From contig NC_135173.1 in the NCBI RefSeq assembly GCF_041146795.1, positions 54,562,365 through 54,626,364 on the forward strand: a DNA stretch of 64,000 bases, read 5' to 3'. The stretch is from Maylandia zebra. Lineage: Eukaryota; Chordata; Actinopteri; Cichliformes; Cichlidae. A program made the position numbers and the translations under genes. The stretch's first letter is position 1. Each line of letters starts with the position of its first letter. Of this stretch, positions 26,201-36,464 are shown piece by piece. The notes beneath the pieces were generated by a model, which saw only the letters and a list, made by a program, of their open reading frames with translations, had not been told where the DNA came from and did no database searches.

Positions 26201-29200
26201 CTGCCGTAAGCAAACACTGTCCATTTATGAGTTTCAGACTGAATTTATTTGCACAGTGTTTGCTGCTGTCACCGTCATCATCGATTTAAACCTTTAAACT
26301 AACACAACACACTGCAGCAGATAAGCCATGTTAATGTTGAGCTCAGAGGCTCACTCTGGATCCATCTGTCACACCTGCTGTTAGCAGGAAGCGTCGTATG
26401 ATTGTGATATGTCGGCGTACAGCGCCAACCGCATCCACCCCGATGCCTCTCACAGCGCGGTGTAGAAGTATGGCAGGCTGAATGGTGATGAAGCCGCTTT
26501 CTTTGGGCTCTCATGTGACAGAGACCTGAGGAGCACCAGCCTCAGGAGATTTGCCCGGGCTGTAAATAACTACAGATCCAGATTAATCAGCCACAGTAGC
26601 CTCGTCACGGCTGTGTTTCTAATGACTCCTCCACCCGCCCCTCCCTTACCAATAGTGGGTTCTCAATACTCCTGCGTCGCTACACCTTCCCACTCAACAG
26701 AGGGATTCCCTGCCCTTGCTGGATCTTTCCCCATGTATGCTCACTGCTACAGCATTGTCATTATTAGCTTTTCATCCAGTGCAAGTTGCTTTAAAAAAAT
26801 AAAGTGTTAAGAAAAAAACAAAAACCAACGTGAAGGGAAACTAAACAGGCCTGTCCTGATTGACCAGAACTGCAGCTGAGAATGGGGAAAACACTATTCC
26901 TGCGTGAGTAAGTAGGAATTACGCAATAATTAATGGGGAATAAAATGAGAAAGGATGCAGAATATTGTGAGAAGTGTTGTATGTAAAGTTTTCATTCTCC
27001 CCCCCCCCCTGCATGTACTGTGTCGTAGGGAGTGCTGGAAAGCTTCCTCGGAACAGCACTGACGGGAGCAGTGTTCTGTCTGCTGGCTGGTCAGCCCCTG
27101 ACTATTCTCAGCAGCACCGGACCGGTGCTAGTCTTTGAAAGGCTCCTCTTTAGTTTCAGCAAGTGAGTATTTCATGGCTAAAAAGTCACTCAGCTGTACA
27201 CAAGGGTTAAACAGAGGTCAAAAACAGCAGCAGTAGACTGTTTCAGATATTTGTAGATTACAGTCTCTCCCCAAAGGACAGATGCGTGTGTTTTATAAAG
27301 ATCGTTGTGACCACTACAAGAGAAGTTAAAAATATAAGCACGAAGAATTCAGGGAGATTACTCACATTTAGTAGTAGGCTGGTGACTTTGGGTCAAAGGT
27401 TGCTTCACTGGAACTTTTTATTTATTTATTTTTTGCACTTACTGGTAATAAATGATTGTCACCTGGTTGTGTTTATGAGCTTTCACCTGTTTTGCCTTCT
27501 GCTTCCTGTCCCGACTATGTGGAAGACGAGAGCAGCAAGGACACGCCATGATGGTGTGATAGCAGTGCCTAAATTTTAGGTATACGTTATTGTGGGGATA
27601 AAATGTCATTTCACCTCAGTTCAAGGGAATTAAATACTGCCTACTCTCACTTCCTTCCAACTACACTGCCTCTCTTACCCCCAAAGGAGTCTTCTAGCGT
27701 TACCAAAAACACCACGCTGCATATGTTCCATTATTAATAATTCACTCTCATTTAATTTTATGCTGTGACTGAAGAGTGTTGTGGCGCCTGTGCCCTTTTC
27801 GTGCTTCGAGTCAACTGTTGCCGAGTCAGTGGCAGCTGCTCACTACAGCTGTTGTGGATGCATGTTATCCTACAGCTGCAATAAAGAGAAAAACCTGCTG
27901 CCGTTTTCCCTTGGAGGACCCCAGAGCAATATTTATATACCTCTGAGCGCCTTGTATTTTCTGAAAGTGCCGTGAATTCTTGGGTGGATTGTAAAATAAA
28001 ATATTGAGATGTAAGAGTTCCCTTGCTCACTCTGTGTGAAATGTATCCTCTCCCTCAGAGACAACGGCTTCGACTACCTTGAATTCCGGCTGTGGATCGG
28101 ACTGTGGTCGGCCATGTTCTGTCTGGTGCTGGTCGCCACAGACGCCAGCTTCCTGGTGCAGTATTTCACACGTTTCACAGAGGAAGGCTTTTCGGCGCTC
28201 ATCAGCTTCATTTTCATCTACGATGCTTTCAAGAAGATGATAAAGCTGGCCCACTACCACCCGATCAACACTGATTATGATCCCAACCTTGTCACTCAGT
28301 ACGACTGCCGCTGCATGCCTGGTGCGTAGTCTTTACTATTGCTGCTGCTTCAGATAGAGAGAAGCTACCAGAGTAATAGGAAGAGTTTTACCTTCAACAT
28401 TAGCAGTGGTATACCTCCACTCTGTTCTAAACCATCTTTTGGGCTTCTTTTAAAGCAGGGGTTACTCACTGCACATCGTGGGCCACATACAGCCCACTTT
28501 TATCTAAAAGGATTTTTAAATATAGTAGTAAAAAAACAAAGGTTTCTGTTATTTATTTGCTTACCTATTACTTTGATGCAATATGAATGAATGAGGGGTG
28601 AGGTCTTTAGAGTTAAAAGTAAAAAAAACTTATTCCCCTCCTGTACTTGAGTCTTTACTGTGCCAATTTTGCTCCCCCAGGCCTGATGTTGTCTTAGAGT
28701 TTCAGGAATGATGATACCATGTGATGCTGAAAGTTGAATAGTCATATATGGTTTTTGTGTTGGATTAATTTGTCTTTTAATTTAGATTTAAGTTTATTTA
28801 TTTATTTATTTTTTTGTTTTTTCAGTGAAAATGACAAATGATAGCAGAATGTGTGACCGTGTCGATATCGCTTTCTCAGCACTGCTGAGACACTGTTTTT
28901 GTGTCGCGTGACTTGCCAATATTCTTTGACACGGATTTAAAATGGCAAATGCATTTATTAGAAGACGTTTTCTTGTTTTAGTGATAAGATATTATGTTGT
29001 TTCTTCACTAGGCAACTCGTCAGAACTCTTTGATCTATCTGCCCTGACAAACAGTACTGATCTGGTATGTAGTGCCCTTGTGTTCAGTAACAATGAGTCA
29101 GAATTCACTGCTTCAAAGGCTGTTTTTTTTTTTTTCTTTTTTCTCGTCAGGCATTTTTTTGGGGGGGTTGAAACTGATAACTGTTTTGTTTTTTCTGTTT

Positions 29201-32200
29201 CTGCCTTTTTTCATTCCAGCCGGTAAATGCTACCTTGGCATCTCTGACCAAGAAGCAGTGTATGAAGTATGGAGGACAGTTAGTTGGAGAAAGCTGTGGC
29301 TACATACCTGACATCACCCTGATGTCTTTCATTTTGTTCCTTGGGACCTACACCTGCTCCATGTCTCTGAAGAAGTTCAAGACGAGCCGCTTCTTCCCCA
29401 CCCGAGTGAGTGACAGTCACATCGTTTTTCCACATCTAGATGAGTTGTAGCCAGCGTTGTGGTGCATATTTTCCCAGATTTCCCGATTACTTAATATGTG
29501 ACCACATTTTTATATGTTTCAGTTGCATTTTACTTAAAATTATTGATTCGAAGAAGTCTTTTTTTTGCATCTTGGTTTGCATGGAAGTCTTTCTTTGTGG
29601 AGTTTGCACACTCTCCCTCTGCCTGTGTGGGTTTCTCCAGGTGCTCCGGTTTATTCCCTAAAGTCTAAAGCCGTGCTTGTTAAGTTAATTGGACGTGGGA
29701 GTGTGCAATTGTCTGTCAAGCTGTGTTAGCTTGCCTGCATTTTTTTTTTTTCAGCACACAAAGAAAAGGGTCGGCACACTTTTCTTCAAAACTTCCAGCC
29801 CCACAAACTCAAAGACACTGTCAAACCCTCCTTAAACGTGTCCTCCTTTCTAGGTGAGGAAGCTCATCAGTGACTTTGCGATCATCTTGGCCATCCTTCT
29901 CTTCTGCGGTGTGGATGCCTTAGTTGGTGTGGAGACTCCAAAGCTCTTAGTGCCAAGTGAATTCAAGGTAGGCATCTCCCGGAAGTTTGCCAGTGTACTA
30001 GAAAGTCCTCATTTCATCGTGACGTTTTGAAATCATTGACTGAATTGTCTTTCAGTGGTGCTCTTTCCTCCGACTACATCTATAATGAATGATGTTTCGG
30101 CAAGAAAGCCTGTGTAATTCTTCCAAATCCAAGCATAATGCTTTTCTTTGTAGCACACCCAGGAGGACACAGAGCTTGATTATAGGGGATGTGAGAACAT
30201 AAACTAGCTCTTCGAGTTGCAACTTTAAATTGCAAGAACAGAGCTACCTTTGTTTGTTCACGGAGTCTTAATTCACTGTTTTTCTGTCATGTAACAATGC
30301 ACCGGTAATTTCAGATCTGTAATCTTTTTGAGATGATATTGGGGCTTGGATAGTCTGTCTCCAGTGTTTTTAACAGTCTTTTTTCTTTTCTTTTTTTTTT
30401 TCCCATAGCCCACAAGTCCACTGAGGGGCTGGTTTGTTCCTCCTTTTGGAGGAAACCCTTGGTGGGTGTACCTAGCAGCTGCACTTCCTGCTGTGGTTGT
30501 CACCATTCTGATATTCATGGACCAACAGATCACCGCTGTAATTGTCAACAGGAAAGAGCACAAACTTAAGGTTGGTGCACCATCTGAAGGCTTAAGAAGA
30601 GTGAAATGATTGAATACGTTCAGTAATAAAAAAGAACCAAAAAGAATCCAAACTAAGTATGTAAATTTTTATTTCTGTAGCACATTTAAAACCAAAGTGC
30701 AGGACAGCCAAAGCATCAATAGATAAAGCCAAGTTTCATGAAATGACAACAAGAACTTGTCAGTGAATTTCTTTTCAGTACAAGTTTCTAAAGATCAGAA
30801 GAATACACAAAGTCAGGAAGATGAAGGGATATAAGACAAAAATGTTGGCCATGAAAATCCAATGAATGGTACATAAAAGACTAGTTAAAAATTGACACAG
30901 GAAGCCAAAATCAAAGTATAAACAACAATAAGAAGACTCCAACAGTAAACTAAGACTGGACTGAACAAAAAGCCACAGAGCAGCAGTGATAAAAGAGTCT
31001 AGAAATGGATCTTACCTGCAGTACCAGGAATGACATGCAATGAAATACATTTTATTCCTTATCTGTTTCTGGATTAAACAGTCATTTGTAGTCATTTGCA
31101 CTGCATTATGTTTGTCTAATTGTATACATATATTCCCAGACTTCCTGATATATTATTAATATGTGACGCTCGGTGTGCTCTGATCACACTATTGCAGCAG
31201 CACATGATTTGTTTAATATCTGGAGTGTGGGAACCACTTGTTATATAATTTTTTTTGTCTCCTGTTAGAAAGGGGCAGGTTATCACTTGGACCTGTTCTG
31301 GGTGGCCATCCTGATAGTGATCTGCTCTTTCATGGGCCTGCCATGGTATGTGGCTGCCACTGTCATTTCCATCGCCCACATCGACTCTCTGAAAATGGAG
31401 ACTGAGACTTCTGCTCCCGGAGAGCAGCCTAAATTCCTGGGTGTCAGGTTAGTTAAAGCAGCTGCTGGACGCTGTGTTGACGTCACTTAACAATTAAATT
31501 CATTCTGGCATGGTGGTCTCGAACAAAGGTGTCTCAGTTTTCCCAGAGCACTGTCAGTATTTGATTGTACTAGCTAGTTAATTGCATTCATTTTAGATTG
31601 AAGTGATTAAAAAAAAAAGAAGAAAAAAGAAATCACTCAGGTGGTTTGCATAATGCTGTGTGCAGTAACTCATACGCACACACTGTGAAAAATACCTGCT
31701 GCGTGCACAGTCCTTTCTTTAGAAAAGGAAAAATCATTTTATCCAAAAAGGCAATTACTCTCCAGCAACAACAGGAGGAGGGGAGGAAATGGAAAGATTC
31801 AATTAATCATGAATTAGACAGTCAGGAAGGAACAAAAGAGAGAAAACAGTCTTGGAAAATGACAGAAAGGGGTAAATCTACACAGAGCTCTCTGTGTGTA
31901 CACACAGATATAAATACTCCTGCAGTTCTTTAGGGAGAATGACTTCATTAAAAAAATGAAAACAAAACAAACTTGTCAGCGAGGTGGAGGTCAGGAAAAA
32001 GTTTATTTTTTGTTACCAAGTCTGCAAAGACTGTATCATCGTGGATTTGTATAGTTGATGACAGGGATTTCCTCCATGTGGTTAACTGATTGGAGCGTGA
32101 GCCGTTTAGATTCATCATGCTCATTGTTTTTACGAACTGTAACTTTTGCATATGCAACCATTAGACATGAAATTCCAGCACATGGATGATCAAAAAGGTG

Positions 32201-35200
32201 TGTTTATGATGTAGATGCCATGCTGTCTTTTGTGAATTTTGCCTAGGGGAATAATAAACATACTAAAAAAAACAACAAAAGTTTTAACTTCTCTGAATCA
32301 AATCTGCTGATTAATTTGTGTGACGTTTCCCCCTCTAACTCAGGGAACAGCGAGTCACTGGTATCTTCGTGTTCATCCTGACGGGACTCTCTGTCCTCAT
32401 GGCTCCTATCCTCAAGGTAGTGCTCCAACTTCTTAATTCTTCTGTGGAATTATGGATTACTGTCCGCCCGTTTTAGGACAAACTCCCGTCTTCCCTCTGA
32501 AATGTAAAATAATTTCAAGTCTTTTATTCATCCGATTAGGAGCTTCTATAGCTGAAGTAATATGTTGTGAAATAAGAATGTGCATCAGGGCTTAAGCTCC
32601 AGTTGCAGCACCTCGGCTTCTCAAATTTCCATTTCTTTGTTGAGCTGCCCATGAGTTGTGAAGACTCTGAGAGGTGATTTTTTTTGAGCTGGTACGCCCC
32701 CTTGAGGGTATTTTCTATACTGTGTTTCTGATTCTCAGAAATAGCATTTTGTTTTTGCATGAACTGTATTATAGTGGCATAAAATAAAATTTTTTCATAA
32801 ATTTCTAAATTTTTGCTCTAAGTTGCCTCATTTTAGTAATTTCTTTTCATATATTTTATATTTTTTATATTACTTAATCTTTTTTTTACGCTGATCTAGG
32901 AGCAGGTACTTCTCAGTCCTGTGCAAGCTAAAAGCCCGGTCACACTGGTAGCTCAGTAAAAAGAACATTCTTAGAAAAGCTTCTTGTGGACTATTTTTAA
33001 CTAAGCAGTGTGAGCCAAAAGAAGTCATGTTTCTTCTGAGAGGGTAGCTTTGACACGCGTGTTTCTGTTTCCTCTTTTTTTTAAGTCACAGTCACACGTG
33101 TAACATTAATATCTTTTTTTTTTTTACTGTGTTCTGTGTTCTTCAGTTCATTCCCATGCCAGTGCTCTATGGTGTGTTCCTCTACATGGGTGTGGCATCG
33201 CTCAATGGTGTCCAGGTGAGTCACTTTGCCCTGTTCACTACCTACTAACCTGTGTTGGGTGGGTTGCTTTGAACAACACATAGCACACGTAATAATTAAA
33301 ATATGATGAATTTCTTTTTGTGTTTTATTAAGAAAAGAAGTAATAACACTTAAACCAGAGCACAAAGAACAAATAAAACACAATGAACAGACTCTCAAAA
33401 GACTCAAATTAATACATTATTTTTCTAGCTAGCGTCCACACTAACTATACAAATAATGTATTCTGCTGATGTATTAATTGTGTCATTTACTTATTATTCT
33501 TATTGTAAAAATGTGAAACAATTTTATTTTATTTTTGCAGTAATTTTTTATATTAAAAATCTTTCTAATTTGTCATTAGAAAAGAAATCCTAATTTTCAA
33601 AATATTTCATATCATTTGAATTCTTCAATCCAAAATAAATAATTCCTTTAGGTTTGCAACTTTGAAAAGAAACAATATAATTATTTATTAATAAAAAGAG
33701 TTTGTTTAATAGGCTTAAAAGGTGGTAATTAAAGTATTTTATCTTATTTTATTTTGTCCTTAATACCAATAATATTTTTAAAAAGAACCACTCTGAGAGA
33801 TGCCAGCACGGTGGTTAGCACTGTTGCCGCACAGCAAGAAGGTCCTGAGTTCAATTCCACCATCAGGCCGGGGTCTTTCTGTGTGGAGTTTGCATGTTCT
33901 CCCCGTGTTTGCGTGGGTTCCCTCCAGGTACTCTGGCTTCCTCCCACCGTCCAAAGACATGCAGCTTGTGGGGATAGGTTAATTGATTAATCCAAATTGC
34001 CCATAGGTATGAATTCGGGAGTGAATGTGAGTGTGAATGGTTGTCTGTCTCTGTGTGTTAGCCCTGGCAAGACTGGCAACCTGTCCAGGGTGTACCCTGC
34101 CTCTTGCCCTATGACAGCTGGGATAGGCTCCAGTGACCCCCGCGACCCTGAAAAGGATAAGCGGAAGTGAATGAATGGATGGATGGATAACTCTGAGAGT
34201 GCAAACCTCTGCCGAAGTAGCTCACTCTCTGGGTAGTATTTACTTTAGGATAACGTGACGGATGTTTACTTTACCTACTCCTACATGTGTAATCAATGTA
34301 AAATCAATATTGATTTGTAAATAAGTGGAGATGAATAACTTGAGCTTAATATTATAAGAGCATATATTTCTGACTAACTAGGCAGCTCTTGACAGTGTAA
34401 TGTAATAGTATAAATAGTATATGAGAGTATACGGGAAAATATAATGTGAGATTAAGAATCTCCATATACCAGTATCAAATGTTCCCCGATGTTGTAAATG
34501 ATGTAAGCATAGTTCCAAAGATAAAATACATTTTATGAAGGTTTTCCTTGATTTGACCTTGAGGGAGAGGTCATACACCCAAAGTAATGTGATATTTAGA
34601 GTCCTCACTGTTACAGTATAAACCATACAAGTGAGAAACACAGTTTTAAATAGCTCTCTCAATCATCAATATTACCACTATGACCTTCAGCTCAATCTAT
34701 AGACCATGAAGGAGAGGTCAGAGGGAAGTGTGACCGGATATTTTAAATATTGTTATGATACTTTTTATATGTTGACAACAAACACCACGCTTGTAAGAAT
34801 CATAGTTGCCTTTTGTCATTTTTCAACCCATAAATTATTAAGTTGACCTTGAAGACGTTGGTGATGTAAATCAAACTTTCACAGATTCTTAACATGAGTC
34901 TAATCTACATCTCTACAAAGTTTGATGGAAATTCATTCAGGATTTTCTGAGCTATTGAGTTTACAGATGGAATGGATGAAAGCGTTTCCAAAAACATAAC
35001 CTCGGCGGAGGTAATTTATCAATAATTGGATTACATTATACTTTGGTACATTATTGGATATTTTAATAGGAAAAAACTGACTGCGTAGCACTGCTGTCTC
35101 AGAGTATCAACCAAAATTGGAAAAGGAAAAGTCATACAGAAGTATAAAATCTCTGAATTGTTTTCCAGGTTCTAACTGCAGCGTGTCCGATTCTTAACCT

Positions 35201-36464
35201 ACTGAACTTTTTATCTGTTTCCTTGATCCAGTTCATGGATCGTTTGCAGCTGCTCCTCATGCCTGCCAAGCACCAGCCGGACCTGATCTACCTGCGGCAC
35301 GTTCCCCAGAGACGCATCCACCTCTTTACTTTCATCCAGGCCCTGTGCCTGGCCTTCCTGTGGATCCTCAAGTCTACTGTCGCTGCCATCATTTTCCCTG
35401 TCATGGTGAGGCAAGGCTGATGTGACAGAGCTCTGTATTTTGCCCTAAAAATTTAATTGATTCAAACTTTTCCTCTCTTTGTAAGGTTTTGGCATTGGTT
35501 GCTGTTCGCAAAGGAATGGACTACGTGTTCTCCCAGCATGACCTCAGCTACCTGGATGATGTCATCCCAGAGAAAGACAAGAAGAAGAAAGAAGATGAGA
35601 AGAAAAAGAAAAACAAGAAGAAGGGAAGCATTGACAGTGAAATTGAATTTGTAAGTAAATGTCCATATGCATTCAAAAAAGAAAGGCATGATACAGTTTC
35701 ATTAAACGGTTATCGTCCAGTTCCCCACATCAAAGTAATCCATGAGTGTTAATGTTTTCATTCCCTCCTCCCACAGTCTGACTTCCCCTACCATGCAAAT
35801 AATGTCCCCAGTATAAAAATCTCTATGGATATGATGGAACAGGAGCCCATGTTGGGAGATAAATCTTTGGATAGTGAGTACTAGTCAGGATTTGCTTTGC
35901 TTTAGCTTCAAAGGGCCGCTCCAACTAAAGGCTTCCTTTTCTTGTCATGCTAGCCCTCTTGCATTTCACTCATATGACATTTAACATCTTTAAAGATCAG
36001 CATGCTTTCTGTCTGTTTCTAATGCTTCTCTGAGCAGCCCATTTGGGCTTTTAACACTAAAAGCAGCTTTGCTGTGCTTGCTTTTCTTTCCCCCCACTAC
36101 TACTTGAAATTCATGATTGATTGATGTTATAAAAAGTTTTTCTGTCATATTTTTTTCCCCCGCCAGGACCTCCATCGTCGACTTTCCTTCACCCCCATAC
36201 ACCGTGCTGAGCACTACTTTTTCTCTCCGTCTGTGGATAAGTAAGTGACAACCTGCTGTCATTTGAATATTTGTGCATTCAAAAGGCAAAATGCACAAAT
36301 ATTACACACCATGTGATTTTAAGTTTTTCCTGAGGCGTAACATTTTTGCCTCTTTCAGTCTCGACAGCGGTTCATACAAAAAAGGTTCACCTCAGATTCG
36401 AATAGGCCGGGACTCTGTGGACAGCTGTTTCGTCTGCAAGAAAGGGTCCGAAAGTGTCCTGTGA
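5214..36464 (+). CDS. slc4a4a: Electrogenic Na+/HCO3- cotransporter NBCe1
   Basis: Moves Na+ with bicarbonate/carbonate across the plasma membrane; acid-base transport. Coding exons: 5214-5233, 10352-10425, 11296-11463, 18760-18892, 20617-20777, 20868-21047, 21969-22045, 22873-23030, 23129-23216, 24087-24241, 25150-25266, 25384-25558, 27029-27162, 28059-28321, 29012-29064, 29220-29405, 29854-29967, 30409-30570, 31269-31447, 32344-32416, 33147-33215, 35232-35405, 35486-35650, 35777-35873, 36167-36210 (TGA 36208-36210). They sum to 3219 nt, giving 1072 residues, close to human NBCe1-B (1079). The N-terminus is of B type ([12 protein letters not shown]). The cytosolic domain runs to about residue 455, followed by membrane segments with TGPVLVFE, the KKMIK stilbene-reactive motif and KLKK. 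Exofacial sequons lie near N636, N648 and N655. The tail is Lys-rich. Alternative exon 26 is 36359-36464. The paralogue letter 'a' is inferred from linkage to dck. Confidence 0.93.
6747..6776. repeat. (TTTC)n microsatellite
   Basis: About seven uninterrupted CTTT units in slc4a4a intron 1. Confidence 0.85.
7722..7832 (+). CDS. Unassigned 36-codon small ORF
   Basis: ATG at 7722 (context cagcATGG, G at +4) to TAA at 7830-7832. The product starts MAEPSSSK and ends [11 protein letters not shown], with a short hydrophobic stretch (VGAIFWMLC) and an acidic patch (MEDDEDK). I recognise no family. An acceptor-like ctgcttag lies just upstream (near 7691-7698). About 600 bp of AT-rich sequence with ATTTATTTATTT motifs follows and looks like a 3' UTR. 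It could be the last exon of a small gene nested in slc4a4a intron 1, or chance. An ORF this short is weak evidence. Confidence 0.2.
   Translation: MAEPSSSKVGAIFWMLCPGMEDDEDKWNRTLKAIKA
8640..9075 (-). mobile_element. Tc1-like transposase remnant
   Basis: On the minus strand the translation carries Tc1/mariner landmarks: [15 protein letters not shown] followed by [11 protein letters not shown], then a broken EWPSQSP segment and, upstream, [10 protein letters not shown]. The reading frame is broken and internally deleted. No terminal repeats could be paired. Confidence 0.75.
9085..10005 (-). mobile_element. Second degenerate Tc1-like remnant
   Basis: Antisense to a Tc1-type transposase segment: around 9270-9290 the reverse strand resembles the SDESKFEIF region. 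The right part (about 9830-10005) ends in a motif like a Tc1 terminus (gacttgagagtttttgcacagtactg). A related motif (gaggggtggcttgagac) occurs near 8563-8580. Assignment rests on memory of fish Tc1 families. Confidence 0.45.
10426..11295 (+). other. slc4a4a intron 2
   Basis: Intron between the B-type N-terminal exons. No repeat or exon is recognised. It ends gacag before exon 3. Confidence 0.55.
11791..11807. repeat. Poly-G run (G17)
   Basis: Seventeen consecutive G on the plus strand followed by GT repeats, in slc4a4a intron 3. Likely length-variable and hard to sequence. Confidence 0.9.
14700..15560. repeat. Diverged high-copy teleost repeat
   Basis: Begins with tatatagcaccaaattacaacctgtcctctcaggacacct and contains a tract with gagcctgatagctgaatgctgtgcctcc, ggtctttaagacacaatgga and gatttaacaggg. 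These phrases match a repeat common in percomorph genomes as I recall it. The superfamily is not certain. It includes the T23 run at 14838-14860. Confidence 0.55.
16222..16248. repeat. (AAT)n microsatellite
   Basis: Nine uninterrupted AAT units in slc4a4a intron 3. Confidence 0.9.
16370..16800. repeat. Fragment of a high-copy teleost repeat
   Basis: Contains ctccctgagcctgggtctactggaggtttcttcgtgttaaaaactggagtttttccttc and gccaagtgtttgctcatagggggt, the end of a repeat widespread in fish. A shorter related fragment is at about 24690-24790. Confidence 0.6.
18893..20616 (+). other. slc4a4a intron 4
   Basis: No exon or clear repeat is recognised apart from short homopolymers (a C run near 18928-18938). 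It ends gaccag before exon 5. Confidence 0.5.
21284..21379 (+). CDS. slc4a4a: Candidate 96-nt cassette exon of slc4a4a
   Basis: A stop-free block between exons 6 and 7, bounded by tgcaatag upstream and a strong donor, CTCT|GTAAGT. It is 96 nt, starts and ends in phase 1 exactly like the exon 6/7 junction, and so could be included or skipped without shifting the frame. Inclusion would add 32 residues: [15 protein letters not shown], then an acidic DSEEPCE stretch and a Ser-rich RSSSMGY end. The site is in the N-terminal domain just after the [12 protein letters not shown] segment, near where mammalian NBCe1 is also spliced variably. Its expression is not shown by the sequence. Confidence 0.55.
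22046..22872 (+). other. slc4a4a intron 7
   Basis: No additional exon or repeat is recognised. A poly-C/pyrimidine acceptor tract precedes exon 8. Confidence 0.5.
23217..24086 (+). other. slc4a4a intron 9
   Basis: Contains a T run near 23321-23343. Nothing else is recognised. Confidence 0.5.
24242..24352 (+). other. slc4a4a: Possible alternative 3' end of slc4a4a
   Basis: The exon 10 donor is GTCCGC, far from consensus. If it is not used, the frame continues 11 codons ([10 protein letters not shown] follows DKR) to TGA at 24273-24275, and AATAAA stands at 24347-24352. That arrangement would give a truncated protein of about 415 residues: the cytosolic domain without the membrane domain. Whether such a transcript is made is inference. 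Confidence 0.35.
24353..25149 (+). other. slc4a4a intron 10, remainder
   Basis: Includes a short copy of the high-copy fish repeat at about 24690-24790 (ctgtaggaggtttcttcctgttaaaagggag). The 121-codon open frame starting at 24377 shows no protein similarity I recognise. The intron ends tttttaaag before exon 11. Confidence 0.5.
25559..27028 (+). other. slc4a4a intron 12
   Basis: Follows the exon that encodes the first membrane segment. No repeat or exon is recognised. A C-rich tract (about 26999-27009) precedes the acceptor gtgtcgtag. Confidence 0.5.
27163..28058 (+). other. slc4a4a intron 13
   Basis: Nothing recognised beyond AT-rich sequence. Confidence 0.5.
28322..29011 (+). other. slc4a4a intron 14
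   Basis: Nothing recognised. A TTTA-rich stretch lies near 28792-28812. Confidence 0.5.
29570..29755. repeat. Diverged copy of a teleost interspersed repeat
   Basis: The segment tggagtttgcacactctccctctgcctgtgtgggtttctccaggtgctccgg, followed by gttaagttaattggacg, parallels the better-preserved copy at 33795-34190. It lies in slc4a4a intron 16. Confidence 0.6.
30571..31268 (+). other. slc4a4a intron 18 with degenerate repeat
   Basis: About 30655-31030 begins with tttttatttctgtagcacatttaaaaccaaagtgc, resembling a fish repeat I recall, then degenerates into A-rich sequence. No exon is recognised. Confidence 0.4.
31448..32343 (+). other. slc4a4a intron 19
   Basis: AT-rich, with an A-rich tract near 31608-31632. 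Nothing else is recognised. Confidence 0.5.
32417..33146 (+). other. slc4a4a intron 20
   Basis: AT-rich. Nothing recognised. Confidence 0.5.
33216..35231 (+). other. slc4a4a intron 21
   Basis: Very AT-rich, with an interspersed repeat at 33795-34190. The rest shows no recognisable exon. Confidence 0.5.
33795..34190 (+). repeat. Teleost interspersed repeat with TGGA tail
   Basis: Starts ccagcacggtggttagcactgttgccgcacagc, continues with gtggagtttgcatgttctccccgtg and caaagacatgcag, and ends cgaccctgaaaaggataagcggaag followed by a TGGA tail. This is one of the commonest repeats in fish genomes as I recall it. It is non-autonomous in appearance, with no protein. Confidence 0.8.
35777..35873 (+). 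CDS. slc4a4a: slc4a4a exon 24 (97 nt, frame-deciding)
   Basis: With this exon included, the frame continues into exon 25 and stops at 36208-36210, giving a tail that ends TFLHPHTPC, like NBCe1-A/B. The exon is 97 nt, the size known for the exon skipped in mammalian NBCe1-C. Skipping it shifts the frame so that exon 25 (36167-36240) reads [10 protein letters not shown] and continues into exon 26. Confidence 0.85.
36167..36240 (+). CDS. slc4a4a: slc4a4a exon 25 (dual frame)
   Basis: Acceptor cgccag at 36161-36166 and perfect donor GTAAGT at 36241. It is read in two frames. After exon 24 it stops at 36208-36210. After exon 23 directly it stays open through all 74 nt and splices to 36359. Confidence 0.85.
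36359..36464 (+). CDS. slc4a4a: slc4a4a exon 26, NBCe1-C-type tail
   Basis: Acceptor tctttcag. It encodes [18 protein letters not shown] and a C-terminus KGSESVL, ending at TGA 36462-36464. PQIRI and the final KG-E-[ST]-x-L match the NBCe1-C tail as I recall it. ESVL fits a class I PDZ ligand (S at -2, L at 0). The exon 24-skipped product would be 1085 residues. Confidence 0.8.
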
